The translations under genes and the position numbers were made by a program. Shown here in pieces: positions 46,940-61,855 of a stretch of DNA of 64,000 nucleotides. The notes beneath the pieces were generated by a model that was given only the letters and a program-made list of their open reading frames with translations, had not been told where the DNA came from and searched no databases. Position 1 is the stretch's first letter; each line of letters begins with the position of its first letter. Origin of the DNA: Balamuthia mandrillaris (Eukaryota; Discosea; Longamoebia; Balamuthiidae); contig JAVKOQ010000265.1 of NCBI GenBank assembly GCA_031835245.1, positions 1-64,000 of the forward strand, given 5' to 3'.

Positions 46940-47539
46940 ATGGTGCACCCTGTGATTGACTCTCCGTCTGGGACAACAGCAACCATGCCGAGCACAGCTG
47001 ACGCTATGGTGCAGCGCAAACGACCTCGCTCACGCACGAATCCAAAGAGGTAAGGCTTCCATCCCCTTTCTTCTTTCTCTCTCATCATCCGCTCATCCCT
47101 CCCTCCATTTATTTATATTTGTTCAGCATGAAGAAAGCCAGCGTTGCTACCGATTCGACTGCTAACAACCCCAAGAACAACAGCTTCAACAACAAGCTGA
47201 AGAAGCCCTCCTCCCCACGAGGACATACCTCCAAAACCCGAGCCATCCCCACTCCTTCCCTTCCTTCGCCCTTGCCTTCACCTAATCCTTTGCCAAAGCC
47301 ACAGCAGCAGCCACAAGAAAAGCGGTGGGCAGGCGGGTCGTGGCAGATGTCACCCCCGCCGAGCGCCTTACCCATGCCCCGTCTTCTGCTCCATCCCTCC
47401 TCCCCTCCTGCTTCTCCTTATCGATCGCCTACATACGCCGCTTGCTGTAACGACCTCATGCAAACAGAAAAAGCGGTGGCTGGTCGGCACCCTCCTTCTC
47501 CTCCTCTTTGTCGGCGACCTCTTTTCGTGGAGCTTCGAT

Positions 47540-47541
<2 letters not shown>
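46940..47541 (+). CDS. Proline-rich protein of unknown function
   Basis: Two exons, 46940-47049 and 47127-47541, with a good donor (GTAAGG) and acceptor (TTCAG) join in phase to give 174 aa. The N-terminus is MVHPVIDSPSGTTATMPSTA. It is followed by a basic patch (QRKRPRSRTNPKR), a Lys/Asn region, then Pro/Ser-rich sequence (PTPSLPSPLPSPNPLPKP) and RWAGGSWQMSPPPSALPMP. No domain is recognised. Short linear SH3- or CDK-type proline motifs are plausible. It is convergent with the GRAM-NEK kinase gene, with a (GA)n run between the stops. Confidence 0.6.

Positions 47542-47543
<2 letters not shown>

Positions 47544-47583
<40 letters not shown>
47544..47583. repeat. (GA)n microsatellite
   Basis: Perfect GA dinucleotide run between two convergent genes. 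Confidence 0.9.
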
Positions 47584-47586
<3 letters not shown>

Positions 47587-47667
47587 ACGGAAGAGAGAAA
47601 GATACATCTTCAAACCTTTTTTTTTTTGAAATAGATAACGGAATGGATGCATCCTCTTCGTTCATCT

Positions 47668-50286
47668 TCATTTAGTTTGTTTTAGCTTTTCTTTGCCTTT
47701 GGGTTGTTGCGGTGGCTGCTGTTGTTTGTGGGAAGGAGAGGCGGGAGAAGGATCCGCAGCAGCAGAAGGAGGGAGGAGGGGCGTGGTGGGCGTCTCGGCA
47801 GAGATGTTGAGAGGGGTTGGCGCTGCGGAGGAGGAGGGCGAAGCCGTGGAGGAATGCGGCGCGGACATGGATAGTTGTTCGTCGTACTCATCCCTTCGTT
47901 TGGTGGTTTCGTTAGTTGAGAAGAAGAACACGAAAAAAGAGAAGCAGAAGGCGAAAAAGAAAGACGTAAGAGAAGAAGAGCAAGCAGCGATACCAATAGT
48001 CAAGACCAAGAGGAAAGTTGCCACGGTTCGATTTTAACAACTTGTTATCTGGCTTCACTTTGAGCAGCTCCTGCTGCAAAAGCTGCACCTTGAACCTCAG
48101 CTGGTCGTTCTCGTCGTCTCTCTGCTGCAGCTCCGCATAGATCTCTCCCTGTTTAGTCACCCTCTTCAGCGTCGGCTGAAGAAAGGCGGAGGTGAGCACC
48201 TCCTTGGCCGACGGACGCCTGTCCGGCTCCCTCTGGATAAGGGTGTTCATGAGCTCGATCAGCTCCTCGCTGTAATGATGGTTAGCAGGGATCGGACGGG
48301 GGAAGATGTCGGCCTTGGTGTCCTCGTAGACGCTGCGAAGGGTCAGCATCTCGTAGAGGCTTGTTCCGAGCGCGTACATGTCGCTCTTCTCGTTGTAGGA
48401 GCGGCCTTTGAGGAGTTCCGGGCCGGCGTAGCCCAGCGTGCCGACCGCCGTTTGGTATTGCTTCTTGCGGTCCTTGCGTACTGTGGAGAGACCAAAGTCG
48501 CCTTTTTGTTGTAGGGAAGATTGTAAGCCAATAGGTTTTTTCTATCAAAAACTCAGAGATGTTTTGAAGAGGAGATGAAGAGGAAAGGACGAAAGATAAA
48601 CAATAAAAAAGGTACCAAGTTTGATGTCTCCCCATTTGTTCAAGAACATGTTTTGTGGTTTAATGTCCCTGTTTTGGCAATTCTCAAGAATGAGAACACG
48701 ATGAGGCAACACAAGAAGAGTAAGAAGAGCAAGAAACAAACCGATGCAACACGTTAACAGAGTGCATGTGCGCCAAAGCCAACAACATTTGACACAACCA
48801 GGCAAGGATGGTTTCTTCTTCTATGTACTTCCTTTTCTGGATGAGCCTTCCCACATCACCGCCTTGGCAGTATTCCATCACAATGAACACGTGCATTTCT
48901 TGTTGCCAAAAGTCCTTGTAGGTCACCACATAAGGATGTCGCAACAGTCTCAATAACACCATCTGTTCTTTTAAATAATAGAGAAGAAAGAAAGCAACGA
49001 CACTAAATCAAAAAGAAGAGGAAAAGAAAATAGATAGAAAGAGGACCTCTTTAAGAGCTTCTTTGGCTTCTTTTTCAGTTTCACAACATACTTCCTTTAA
49101 GACGTAATGTCTAAAATCTACTTTGTCCAACACCACGAAAGTCAAGCCGAACGAGCCTTCACCAAGTTTGTCAACCACTTCATAGCGTGATGCTCTTTTT
49201 AGCTGTTTGGGTTTGTTGATTATATAAAATGAGAACAGGAAGAAAGAGGAAGAAAAAAAGAAGCTACCATGGCAGCCTCCAATTCAGAATTCCAATTCGT
49301 TCGTTCTGTTAACTTTGAAATCTCTCCTGACTGTTTGTAATGGTAGTATGCGGCACACTTAGTACACAACAGAAGAAAAAAAAAGAAGCAAACAACGAGC
49401 ATCATCATCTTTGTACGTACTTGTACATTGAGCATCTTCTTCTTCCACAACTTCTCCATCACAGCGAACGCCTCGTGTCGGTTCAGGAAACGAAACAAAT
49501 ACTTGGAGAATATAGCAAGTTATGATGAGCTGATAAACGCAAAGGTTCATAATAAAAATTAATAAAACCTGTTCGCCAGACTTCATAGTGAACATGATGG
49601 CGTTGGGGATAAAGCCACCGGTATTCTTTCGTTCAAGAGAAACCACATCCTCCCAATTGATCACCAACTTAAAAAAAAAACGAGTGAGTTGAACAGAAGA
49701 GAAGAAGAGAGAAGAAGCAGAGAAGAGTAGCAGAAAGGCTTAGAGCAAGAGGAAGGACAAGCAGAACAAATGGAAGAAGGAGAAGGAGAAGGAGAAGGAG
49801 AAGGAGAAGGAGAAGGAGAAGGAGAAGGAGAAGGAGAAGGAGAAGGAGAAGGAGAAGGAGAAGGAGAAGGAGAAGGAGAAGGAGAAGAAGGAGAAGGAGA
49901 AGGAGAAGGAGAAGGAGAAGGAGAAGGAGAAGGAGAAGGAGAAGGAGAAGGAGAAGGAGAAGGAGAAGGGGGAAAGAGCTGAATAGAAAACAAAAATACT
50001 TTGCGTTCGCGGCCAAAGAAGCTGGCAAAGAAACAAGCATGGCTCCTGGTGGCATATATATTTCCCTCCATAAAATGAGTGTGCTTTTGCTTCAGTGCGC
50101 AGTGAAAGGCTATTGGATCACAAAAAAAAAAATATGTTGTTGAGATTATAGTGATGTGGAGAAAAAAAAAAGTAAAGTTTTTGTTTGAGCTGCTCAAAAA
50201 AAAAACCCCCAGAGGAAACTTGCACCTTGAATGATGTCTTCATCTTCCGACACACCAAACAGCTTTACAAACTCCTTTTGTTTCAT
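47668..50286 (-). CDS. GRAM-domain NEK-like protein kinase
   Basis: Ten exons: 50286-50226, 50109-50000, 49667-49569, 49501-49421, 49330-49268, 49202-49047, 48962-48742, 48668-48616, 48501-48042, 47893-47668; all phases agree, 509 aa. Residues about 5-115 form a GRAM domain (a membrane-lipid-binding PH-like fold): FGVSEDEDIIQAFHCAL, EGNIYATRSHACFFASFFG, INWEDVVSLERKNT, IPNAIMFTMKSGEQ, FLNRHEAFAVMEKLW. A NIMA-related kinase follows: LGEGSFGLTFVV, VMEYCQGGDVGRLI, HRDIKPQNMFL (near 263), GDFGLSTV, GTLGYAGPELL, DMYALGTSLYEML, then a coiled coil. The last exon (Ser/Pro/Gln-rich) rests on a T/C-rich intron. If that intron is retained, another frame gives a hydrophobic stretch, so the C-terminus is uncertain. 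Confidence 0.85.
49770..49972. repeat. (GGAGAA)n hexanucleotide array in a GRAM-NEK intron
   Basis: About 33 units of GGAGAA on the plus strand (one interruption near 49886), all inside intron 2 of the minus-strand kinase gene. Confidence 0.95.
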
Positions 50287-50550
50287 TGTTGGACGAGCGT
50301 CAACACAACAGAGCGTCAGAGGGAGACCCTTGCACGACTCTTCCCCTTTTTTCACTCTTCGACTTCGGGAATTTTTTTTGTGTTTCTTTTTCTTTTTCTT
50401 TAAATTTTCGGCGAGATTTGATCGAAAATTCCCCTATTGGTCCGAAATTGACCGAAGATTAGATTTAGGGGAATTTCATCCAACCAAAAATCAAAATGTT
50501 TCGATTATATGATCTAGACAGAAAATGGAAAATAATTATAATAATAATAT

Positions 50551-54452
<3,902 letters not shown>

Positions 54453-54975
54453 GCTTTGTTGTTGTTCGCTGCAATTCTTTTCTTTTGGGATTAATTACAC
54501 AAAAAAAAAACGTTACGGACACGAGATTGGACGTGAGCTAGATAGGAGGTAGGACACCGAGATAACATTCAGGACAAGAGATAGGGCGAAAGAGTTGATC
54601 AATGGATGTGAGATAGGACATGAGCTAGGAAACGAGAAAAGACAGGATACGGGACGAAGGAGTGGATGAGAGGACATGAGATAAACCAAGCGAGTTGACC
54701 ACAGGACAAGAGCTTGGACGAAAGAGTTGATGAGAGGACATGAGATAAACCAGGCGAGTTGACCACAGGACAAGAGATAGGGCGAAAGAGTTGATCAATG
54801 GACATGAGATAGGACATGAGCAAGGACATGAGCAAGGACATGAGCATAGACATGTCTACGGGATGAGAGCGAGCCGCGTGCATCCGGGATAGGCGCACCC
54901 GCCATTGAAGGAAGCGAAAAGGATGAGAGAAAGAAAGAAAGCGGACCTTTGGTGTTTTTTTTCTGTCTTTTTATT
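54453..54975. other. Intergenic with a minisatellite
   Basis: No gene is seen between the start of the SAM-TKL gene and the stop of the LYR gene. The stretch is mostly the tandem minisatellite described separately. Confidence 0.6.
54565..54855. repeat. Minisatellite of about 64-bp GGACATGAG-rich units
   Basis: Related blocks recur: AGGACAAGAGATAGGGCGAA at 54571 and again near 54769; GAGAGGACATGAGATAAACC at 54668 and 54732 (64 bp apart); GACCACAGGACAAGAG near 54697 and 54761. The right end decays to short AGGACATGAGCA units of 12 bp. Confidence 0.8.
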
Positions 54976-55419
54976 TCATTCAGAGCTGGGCTTCACCACA
55001 TATTTCACATTCTCTCCGTCTTTCACCACCCCAAAGTTTTTCTTCTGCTTGATGATCTGATCCTCCACCGCGTTCAGCTCCGCGTGGCCCTGCCGCACCA
55101 AGTACTCGACCTTGTGCGGCGCGCTCTCGCTCGCCTGCTCCCTAAACAACTCGCGGACCTGCTCTCGGCAGTGGTGGAGCAGGGTATCCTTGTCCAAGGC
55201 CGTTTTTTCCACCTCCAATATTTCGTCGTGTGTGGCCAGCCGCCTGGCCTGCATCTCGCGCACCATCTCTCTGCGCATGAACTCCTTCACCCCTGGGGAT
55301 TCCACGTAGGGCAAGGCCAGCCGCATCGCCCGTTTGTAGAGAGCCAACACTTCTGCTTTGTGTGGGTTCATCTTGTTTGTTGTTTTTTTTTTCTTAGATT
55401 GCTTTATTGTCGACGACAT
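54976..55419 (-). CDS. LYR-motif (Complex1_LYR-like) protein
   Basis: Single-exon gene, 147 aa from the ATG at 55419 (Met at 55371 would give 131 aa). The N-terminal region has the LYR signature in the form EVLALYKRAMRLA, followed by a charged helical segment (REMVREMQARRLATHDE), an all-helical arrangement typical of small mitochondrial LYRM proteins. Those act with acyl carrier protein in Fe-S cluster delivery and respiratory-complex assembly. The basic N-terminus (SKKKKTTNK) could be a weak mitochondrial signal. Which LYRM it is cannot be said. TGTCGACA lies 87 bp upstream. Confidence 0.7.
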   Translation of the reverse strand: MSSTIKQSKKKKTTNKMNPHKAEVLALYKRAMRLALPYVESPGVKEFMRREMVREMQARRLATHDEILEVEKTALDKDTLLHHCREQVRELFREQASESAPHKVEYLVRQGHAELNAVEDQIIKQKKNFGVVKDGENVKYVVKPSSE

Positions 55420-55808
55420 TATCCTATGAGGTTGAATATCTTTTTTTACACTTTCCTTTTAGTTGCCACGGGTATTATGGAACTACCGAGGTGCTGACAT
55501 CAGGTTGTCGACAAAAATACACGTCATCACAAAGATCATCGCCGTGACAACAAGAAAATCTCCGTGTGGAGTGATGCTAGCACGCTCTTCGCGCCGCACA
55601 GTGCCAGTCCGGTCCTCCATCGTGCTCTTTGCTCTCTGCTCTCTGCTCTCTGCTCTCTGCTCTCTGCTCTCTCCTCTCTCCTCTCTTATTTTTTATAATC
55701 GGTGCTTGCTTAAGTGGCTTGCACATCCATCCGTAACATAAATTTTATTAAAAGGATTTGTTTCGTGCTCGTTGTTTGTTTCGCCCGATACGGAGAGCGA
55801 ACTCTTCT
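55420..55808. other. Intergenic between LYR and C4-methyl oxidase genes
   Basis: No gene is seen. GTCGAC at 55409-55414 and TGTCGACA at 55506-55513; a TGCTCTC tandem repeat at about 55628-55683. Confidence 0.6.
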
Positions 55809-56991
55809 TCATGTCGTTTTGGGCTTGGAGGGAGAGAGACGGTCGCAGGTCGTTCCAAAGAGGTAGTCCAGGTAGGTCAATGTGGAGCTGTAGTTACCTT
55901 TGAAGACCTCGTGGTGGCGGTCGTGATGGCGAGGACCAGCGTAGATCCATCCCAACACATTCTCCATGCACCACGGAAAGCAATATCCGCTATGTACTTC
56001 CGTTGTATAGTAGATACGAAGAGCTGACGAAAGAAACATCAACAAATGTTAGCACCGTTTACATCGGGGAGTAAACGATAAACAATCACAAGAATAACAG
56101 AAGAGGGAGAGGGAGAGAAGGGACAAACCTATCCAACTATAAAAAGTGAATATGTGCGAACGAAGAAGCATAGGTCCAATCACCATTGGCAAGATGTTGC
56201 TGAAAAACATTTCCAAAGGGTGAGCGTACTCTGCCGCCCAGCTGAAAGGAGCTTTATGCTGGTGGTGGACCTTGTGGATGCGCTTGTAAAGGTACTTGGT
56301 GTGCAAAAGTCTATGAGAGAAGTAAAATACAAAGTCCTCTATCACTTGGCACAAAAACACCTGGAACAAAACTGTCTGCCTTTTCATGTGAATATGCAAG
56401 GTTAGTACCACACGAAGAAGAAAGAAGAAAGAAGCAAAGGAGAAGAAAGAGGACATAAGACAGAAAGAAAGACGAAAGCAGAACAAGAACAAAGAACAAG
56501 GACACGACAAACACCAAAAGCACAACAAGAAGGATAAGACGAGCGAACTCACCAAGAAGGAAGCTCACGGCCTACGTCCTCCGCACCAAAACTGAGGAGG
56601 TTTTGCATGTCAAAGATCGGTTGCTCTTTGGCCACAGACTTTATGCAATAGCGGATGAGCGGGTGAAGAACGGTGACGGGCAGAATGACAAAAAACTGGG
56701 TGGACAAAACATGTCGTATGGAGCGAAGCGTGGTTTGGCGATCATACTTAGCACCCTGTTCAGCGAGATAGATTAAAAACAAAAACGCTGGCTGGAGAAG
56801 CACAAAAAAAAAAAGAACTGGACCTTTTGAATGCGATACTTCTCAAAGAACGGAATGTCCGCGAACTGAAGAAACGTGTAAAAGCCGTTGAAGGCCAGCC
56901 AAGACGCTTCGTGCACCAAAAAGACGCCCGCCGTGAGAAACACAATCGGAGGGTAACGGTCCACCAAAGCCGCCCAAGCTGCCTGCAACAT
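55809..56991 (-). CDS. Sterol C4-methyl oxidase (fatty-acid hydroxylase superfamily)
   Basis: Di-iron ER enzyme that oxidises the C4 methyl group of sterol intermediates (ERG25/MSMO1/SMO). Four exons: 56991-56824, 56755-56553, 56379-56129, 56023-55809; phases agree, 278 aa. The three histidine boxes are FYFSHRLLHTK (HxxxH), RIHKVHHQHKAP (HxxHH) and GPRHHDRHHEVFKGNYSS (HHxxHH), with TM segments between (FVILPVTVLHPLIRY, ILPMVIGPMLL). Length matches SMO. The start codon is 248 bp from that of the divergent F-box/SPRY gene, so a shared promoter is likely. Together with the P450 at 8-10 kb, two sterol-pathway genes lie in the window. Confidence 0.92.
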
Positions 56992-57239
56992 TGCTTTTTG
57001 TTTATCTTTTCTGTTCCGATTGGAGAGATTGTCGGCTATTTTTTTTGCGCTTTTTTAATTAATCTGGAAATATCATGATTATCGGCGATAAAACCAAAAA
57101 TAATTTTTGTAGACAATCGGAATAGTTTGGTGCAGCAAAGCTGCTCGAGAGCTGCTCGACATATGATGTGTTCAGTGATTCGTGTCGACTTGATTTGTCG
57201 ACACAAGAGATCGCAGCTCTCTTGCAAGCCGGAACGAGC

Positions 57240-58290
57240 ATGGACGCAGTGGTCCCTCCTCAGGGTTTGAGGTTACTTGACCTGCCGTATGAGCTCCTCT
57301 GCGAGGTCATGGAGAAACTGGAGGTCAAAGACCTGTTTCCTGGCCCGCTCCTGGCCTGTCGGCTCCTCTCCTCAGCCGCTCTGGAAAACCATTCCTGGGA
57401 GAAGCGCTACAAGCGCGACCTTCCTCCTTGTCCCTCCGAGGAGCCGACCGCAACAACAAGTTGCTCTCCTCCATCCTGGCGAGAGCGCTACCGCAACGAC
57501 TCCTTCCGTTGGGACCCCTTTGAGCTGACGCTGTCCCTGCCCGAACGAAAGAGGCTGGAACAAGAGCTGCTGGAGCAAAACCGGCTCTTGCAGAACCCCA
57601 AATACAACATCCGGTTTACCACCGCCTCGGAGGTGCGTCCCTCCACGATGAGCTCGTCCCACCAGCTGGCAAAAAAGAAGGACGAAGGAGAACAACCGAA
57701 CGTGGTCTTTGACGAAGGAGGAAAGAGGGTTACGTGGTTGGGCAGGAACTCCTTTGTAACGGTGCGCAGCAACAGGGGCTTCTCTGAGGGAGTGGTTTGC
57801 TTCGACATGGTGCCCAGGGGAGACGTGCCTTGTCACAACTTTGGAGTGGGGCTGATAGATGGCAATTGGTGTTGTCGGCTGAACAGGTTCTTGGACCCGG
57901 AGGATGGGCAGAGCTGGATGTGGTGGGCGCATTTGAACAGCGTGTACGTTGTGTGTCCTTCTTTCATCTTCTTTGGAGGTCTTTGACTTCTCACGTGTTG
58001 CTCCTTTTCTATCTGTTGTGTGTGTGTGCAGGCACAACATTTCTATTACCACTCAACCCAGGGAAACAACAAGAAGAGTGACACAAGCTTGGCAAGACGG
58101 AGACGTTCTAGGGGTTAGACTCAACCTGCCCCCACGTGGGACCAGAACCATCGAGTTCTTCAAGAACGGGATGTTCGCGGAGCGCATTGATATACCCTCA
58201 GATGTGACCACCTTGTGGCCAGCCGCCATTCTGTACACAGTAGGAGATTCCGTGGAGCTCATCCTCAGGGCCAGTGATACTTATAAATAG
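57240..58290 (+). CDS. F-box and SPRY domain protein
   Basis: Probable substrate receptor of an SCF ubiquitin ligase. Two exons, 57240-57943 and 58032-58290, join in phase to give 320 aa. An F-box-like start (LLDLPYELLCEVMEKLEVKD, LACRLLSSAALENHSWEKRY) is followed by a charged linker and a SPRY/B30.2-like domain: VRSNRGFSEGVVCFDM, NFGVGLIDGNW, then in exon 2 GDVLGVRLNLPPRGTRTIEFFKNG and PAAILYTVGDSVEL. Start at 57240 is chosen because the F-box follows closely. Two GTCGAC sites (57184-57189 and TGTCGACA at 57196-57203) lie immediately upstream. Confidence 0.85.
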
Positions 58291-58410
58291 TGCTTTTCTT
58301 TTTTACAAGAAATAGAGAAATGACGAAAGAGCAATATGAAATATGAACCTCCTTTAGAGAGAAGATGGCCCGTGCCTTTCAGTTCATTCTTGGCTGCCTT
58401 CCAACAAGCC

Positions 58411-58656
58411 CTAATCATCCTCACCATCAGAGCCAAGAGAGCTGTCACTGTCCGAGTACCGCTCAATGTCCCACTTCTCACTGACCCTCCATCCAATAAT
58501 GGCTCCGCCAACGAGGTTTGTGCTGCTAGCAAGCAAAAGGGCTTGGTCCAACAAAAAGCTTTCTCGTCGTGAGACCCAACGATGCATTGTGCCATCGTTT
58601 GGTATGTGGCAAGGAAGGAGAAAACGTTTAATTCTCTTCTGGGCGTCTTCGGTCAT
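58411..58656 (-). CDS. Short frame overlapping the end of the F-box-like gene by ATGA
   Basis: 81 aa from an ATG (58656-58654) that overlaps the stop of the upstream frame (TGA, 58655-58653). It encodes MTEDAQKRIKRFLLPCHIP, then SFLLDQALLLASSTNLVGGAI (one hydrophobic segment) and an acidic C-terminus SDSDSSLGSDGEDD. In a eukaryote this is more likely the displaced C-terminus of the upstream protein (one-base lesion or sequencing error) than a separate cistron. Function unknown. Confidence 0.45.
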   Translation of the reverse strand: MTEDAQKRIKRFLLPCHIPNDGTMHRWVSRRESFLLDQALLLASSTNLVGGAIIGWRVSEKWDIERYSDSDSSLGSDGEDD

Positions 58657-59264
58657 GTCATGCTCATCGGCGTGGCCATGTAGGCGATCGTCGGCGCTGA
58701 GACAAAGGGCTGGCTCTTGATCACGCGCGGAACGTCCGGTAACCGGGCAGCATAGGCCTCCATGTTCAAGTTGGAGGCCCTGTGCGCAAACTCTCTGCGA
58801 AGCAGCTGACGCAGCTGGCTGGGAATATGAAACGCGCGTTCTCGTTTAGCCTCTGCTTCATCGCTGGCAAGTCCCTTCTTAATGCTATCAAAAGCCAAAG
58901 CAGCAAAGAAAGTGTGGATGACGAGTCTTTCCTGGTGCGCTTCGTCCTTTTGTCTCCGCTCTTCCTCGCTCTCCTCCTCAGCTTGCTGACGACGAGAGAG
59001 AAGGTGACGATAATTGGCCTCAAGATCAGGAGGAAGAGGAGTGAAGAGCTCCTCGAGAAGAGCAGTGAACAAAGGGACCCAATTCTGGTTCACAAGGTCG
59101 TAGAGGGCGCGACAGGAGGTCAACAGTCCGAACAAGGCCGGGCCAGCATCGCTCCCTCCCTCCTCTAAAGAAGGAAGATACGATTGTGGCGTTTTTGCGG
59201 GCCAGAGCCATCGGCACACGCGTAACAGACACTGAGCTGGCAGGTCGGTAATGCTCGTAGCCAT
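58653..59264 (-). CDS. F-box-like protein
   Basis: Single-exon frame of 203 aa starting MATSITDLPAQCLLRVCRWL. The pattern DLPxxxLxxVxxxL, followed by LTSCRALYDLVNQNWVPLF, resembles an F-box. The rest is helical and charged (RRQQAEEESEEERRQKDEAHQERL), then FHIPSQLRQLLRREF and a C-terminal stretch APTIAYMATPMSMT. No substrate-binding domain is recognised. The frame stops where an overlapping ATG opens another frame that may be its true C-terminus. The gene is convergent with the F-box/SPRY gene to its left. Confidence 0.65.
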   Translation of the reverse strand: MATSITDLPAQCLLRVCRWLWPAKTPQSYLPSLEEGGSDAGPALFGLLTSCRALYDLVNQNWVPLFTALLEELFTPLPPDLEANYRHLLSRRQQAEEESEEERRQKDEAHQERLVIHTFFAALAFDSIKKGLASDEAEAKRERAFHIPSQLRQLLRREFAHRASNLNMEAYAARLPDVPRVIKSQPFVSAPTIAYMATPMSMT

Positions 59265-59870
59265 GCCCGTCTTTGGGTGACTCCACCACTGGCAGTAGTC
59301 GGAGTTGTGGAGGTGTTGTAGCCTTGAAAGTTAAGTCGCCGGTTTTTTGTGTTGAAGCAAGCAGGTGGTGCAGAAAGTGGCAAAATAATTCTAATCCTTC
59401 TGCATCAGACGTCTACCGAGGGATCCCCAAATCGGTCGGAAGAAGGAAGAGCAGGGCGAGCGGAAGCTAGCTGAGCCCGAGCAGCAAGAGAGACCCTTTG
59501 GGGAAGAGAGAAGCATTACCGGGCTATACTGTATGACCTATTAGCATTGGCTCATTTTTTGTTGCATAAAAGCTCGATTCTTCAACCTATTACTCCCAAA
59601 AAAATCTAATAGGAAATTTTCTACATGCGGATTACCCCTCAAGCTTCTGTCGACAACAAATCGGAATAAAGATTAAGAAAAAACAAAAAGAAAGAGAGGG
59701 AACTCTTCTTCGGCGGATTTATTATTTATTTTTTTTGATCGGCCAAACGAGTAGTGTGGCAGTGGGCGGGGTGTGTTGTAGCTATTTCAACCAGTTAAAA
59801 AAAAGGTGGCGATTGCATCCCTTTGCATTGATTTTGTTGTTTTTCTTTTCATTGGGATCCCTCCAACTCC
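59265..59870. other. Divergent intergenic region
   Basis: No gene is seen. It should hold promoters of the F-box-like gene (left) and SF3A3 (right). TGTCGACA lies at 59648-59655. Confidence 0.5.
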
Positions 59871-60348
59871 ATGTCGAATTCGTTGATTGAGCAAACGAGA
59901 GCGTTCCATGAAGACGTGGAACGATTCCAACGTGAGGTGGTCTCACTCCAATTGGAACCTTCCAAAACGGTAAACTTGCTCCCCCTTTTTGTGATTTTTT
60001 TGTGGATTTTTCTGACCCTTTTTTTAAAGCACAAAGACAAAGTATCCAAAGAACACAAAGTGAACAAGTATTTGAACCTCATCGGCGATCGCAGCGAGAA
60101 GTTGCTTCGGCTCTATGACGACCGGAATGGCGCCCGCAAGCACGCCATCGACAGCATCGCTGGCTCTGGCCCGGAGCTGTTCAGCCTCTTTTATGACATG
60201 TTGAGGGAGACCAGGGCCTACCACCACCGCTTCCCTGAGCTGGTATTGGAGCGACCGGAGGACGTGGCGAAGAGCCTTGTTATGGAGGGCGAGGAGCGTA
60301 TGTAGTCTCTGTCCTTTCCTTTTCTTTTTTTTTGATTCGCTCTCTCTC

Positions 60349-60380
<32 letters not shown>

Positions 60381-61810
60381 GCTCTCTCTCGTTTTCTCGT
60401 TCTTTCTCCTCTCGTTCTTGCTCTTCTCTTGCAGTGGAGCGAACGCCGATTCTCCTACTTCGAGCTCTTCTGCTTCCAGGATTCTACTGATCCTAACACA
60501 TCCTTTCTATCAAAATAGTGAATCGTTTCACAGGAGAAGAGGGCTATGGCAGGTTTGTAGACTTGAACGAGCAGTTTACCCAGTTTTTGAACTTGAAGCA
60601 GAACAGAGGAAAGGAGATTGACTATCTCACCTATTTGGAAGAGTTTTACCAGTTTGATGATGACCTTAAAGTCAAAGACCGAGCCTACAAACGGTTTCTC
60701 TCTTTCCTCTCTCGTCCTTTCTCTCCCTCGTTCTTTCTTTCTCTTGTCTCTTTCTTCGAAACTATATTCTAACTTCTGTTTCAAACACGTGTGTAATCAG
60801 TTATTTGGAAGGATTATCTCAGTATCTTCGTTCGTTTTTTGAGCGAGCTAAACCGCTCTTCAACTTTGAACAGCTGCTACAAAACATAGACAAGGACTTC
60901 AACGAACAATGGAGCGACGGCGGTTTTCGTTGGGGCAGGGGCAGCTCTTCTTCCTCTTCATCAGCGACAAAACAAACCAAAAAAGAAAAACTTAAAACGG
61001 CAAAAGAAGAGGAAGAGGAAGAAGAGGAAGAAAAACCAAACGGCAAAGACAAACAAGATGGTAACGATGACGAACAATTGGAAGACCTGTTACGCTTCTC
61101 TTCGGTGGAAGAGTTGGAGGAATTAGGAATGGATCGGTTGAAGAGAGAACTACAAAAGAGAGGAATGCTTTGCGGAGGTACCGCTGCCGAACGCGCGGCT
61201 CGTCTTTGGCTCGCGAGAGACACTCCTCTTTCCCTTTTAGATCCGTCTCTCTTTGCTTCATCCTCCAACAAACAACAACCACAACAAACGAACAACAGTA
61301 ATAAGAAAAAAGCAGGAAGAAAGAGCAGAAGACGAAGAAAGAAGGAAAAGGAAATGAACGCGCAGAATAATGCAGAGTTTCATCAACAAGTGACTCGTTT
61401 AGAGTTTGAAGTCAATCGCATGGCCGATGCTCTCTCAGAGGAGTTGGACAGTACTAGAGCTCATATTGAGAAGAAACTGAGTCGAACGCCTGCTGAAATG
61501 ATTGTATGCTTCTTTTCCTCTATTCTCCTTTTCTTGTATTTTTCCAGTTTTATTTCTTTTTTTGTTTCTTTCTTTCAACCAACTAACTAACTTTGCTTTG
61601 TACACAAAAGTTGGAGAAAATGGAGGAAGAAGGATCCGATGTCGAGGCCGGAAGCGAAGACGACGAAGAGGAGGAAGTCATTATCGGCAAACAAAACTAT
61701 CCGGTTGGGTGGGACGGCAAGCCCATCCCTTATTGGCTGTATAGGCTGCACGGCCTCGCCATTCAGTACAAGTGCGAGATCTGCGGTGATGCCACTTATT
61801 CTGGAAGAAG

Positions 61811-61855
<45 letters not shown>

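Noticed and set aside
47912-48024. Possible C-terminal membrane anchor on the NEK-like kinase
   Set aside because: The hydrophobic stretch (FLLVLTIGIAAC) is in a T/C-rich segment with good phase-compatible splice sites (48041 donor, 47894 acceptor). An intron explains it better, though retention is not excluded.
49669-50055. Frames encoding poly-Leu, (SerPro)n or (PheSer)n
   Set aside because: Three readings of the (GGAGAA)n array in a GRAM-NEK intron; not coding.
55628-55683. TGCTCTC tandem run as telomere-like repeat
   Set aside because: Short, imperfect and internal; it is an ordinary microsatellite.
60435-60510. Extra SF3A3 exon starting at TGGAGCGAACG
   Set aside because: Neither phase leads to a usable donor, and skipping it joins MEGEEL to [10 protein letters not shown] cleanly.
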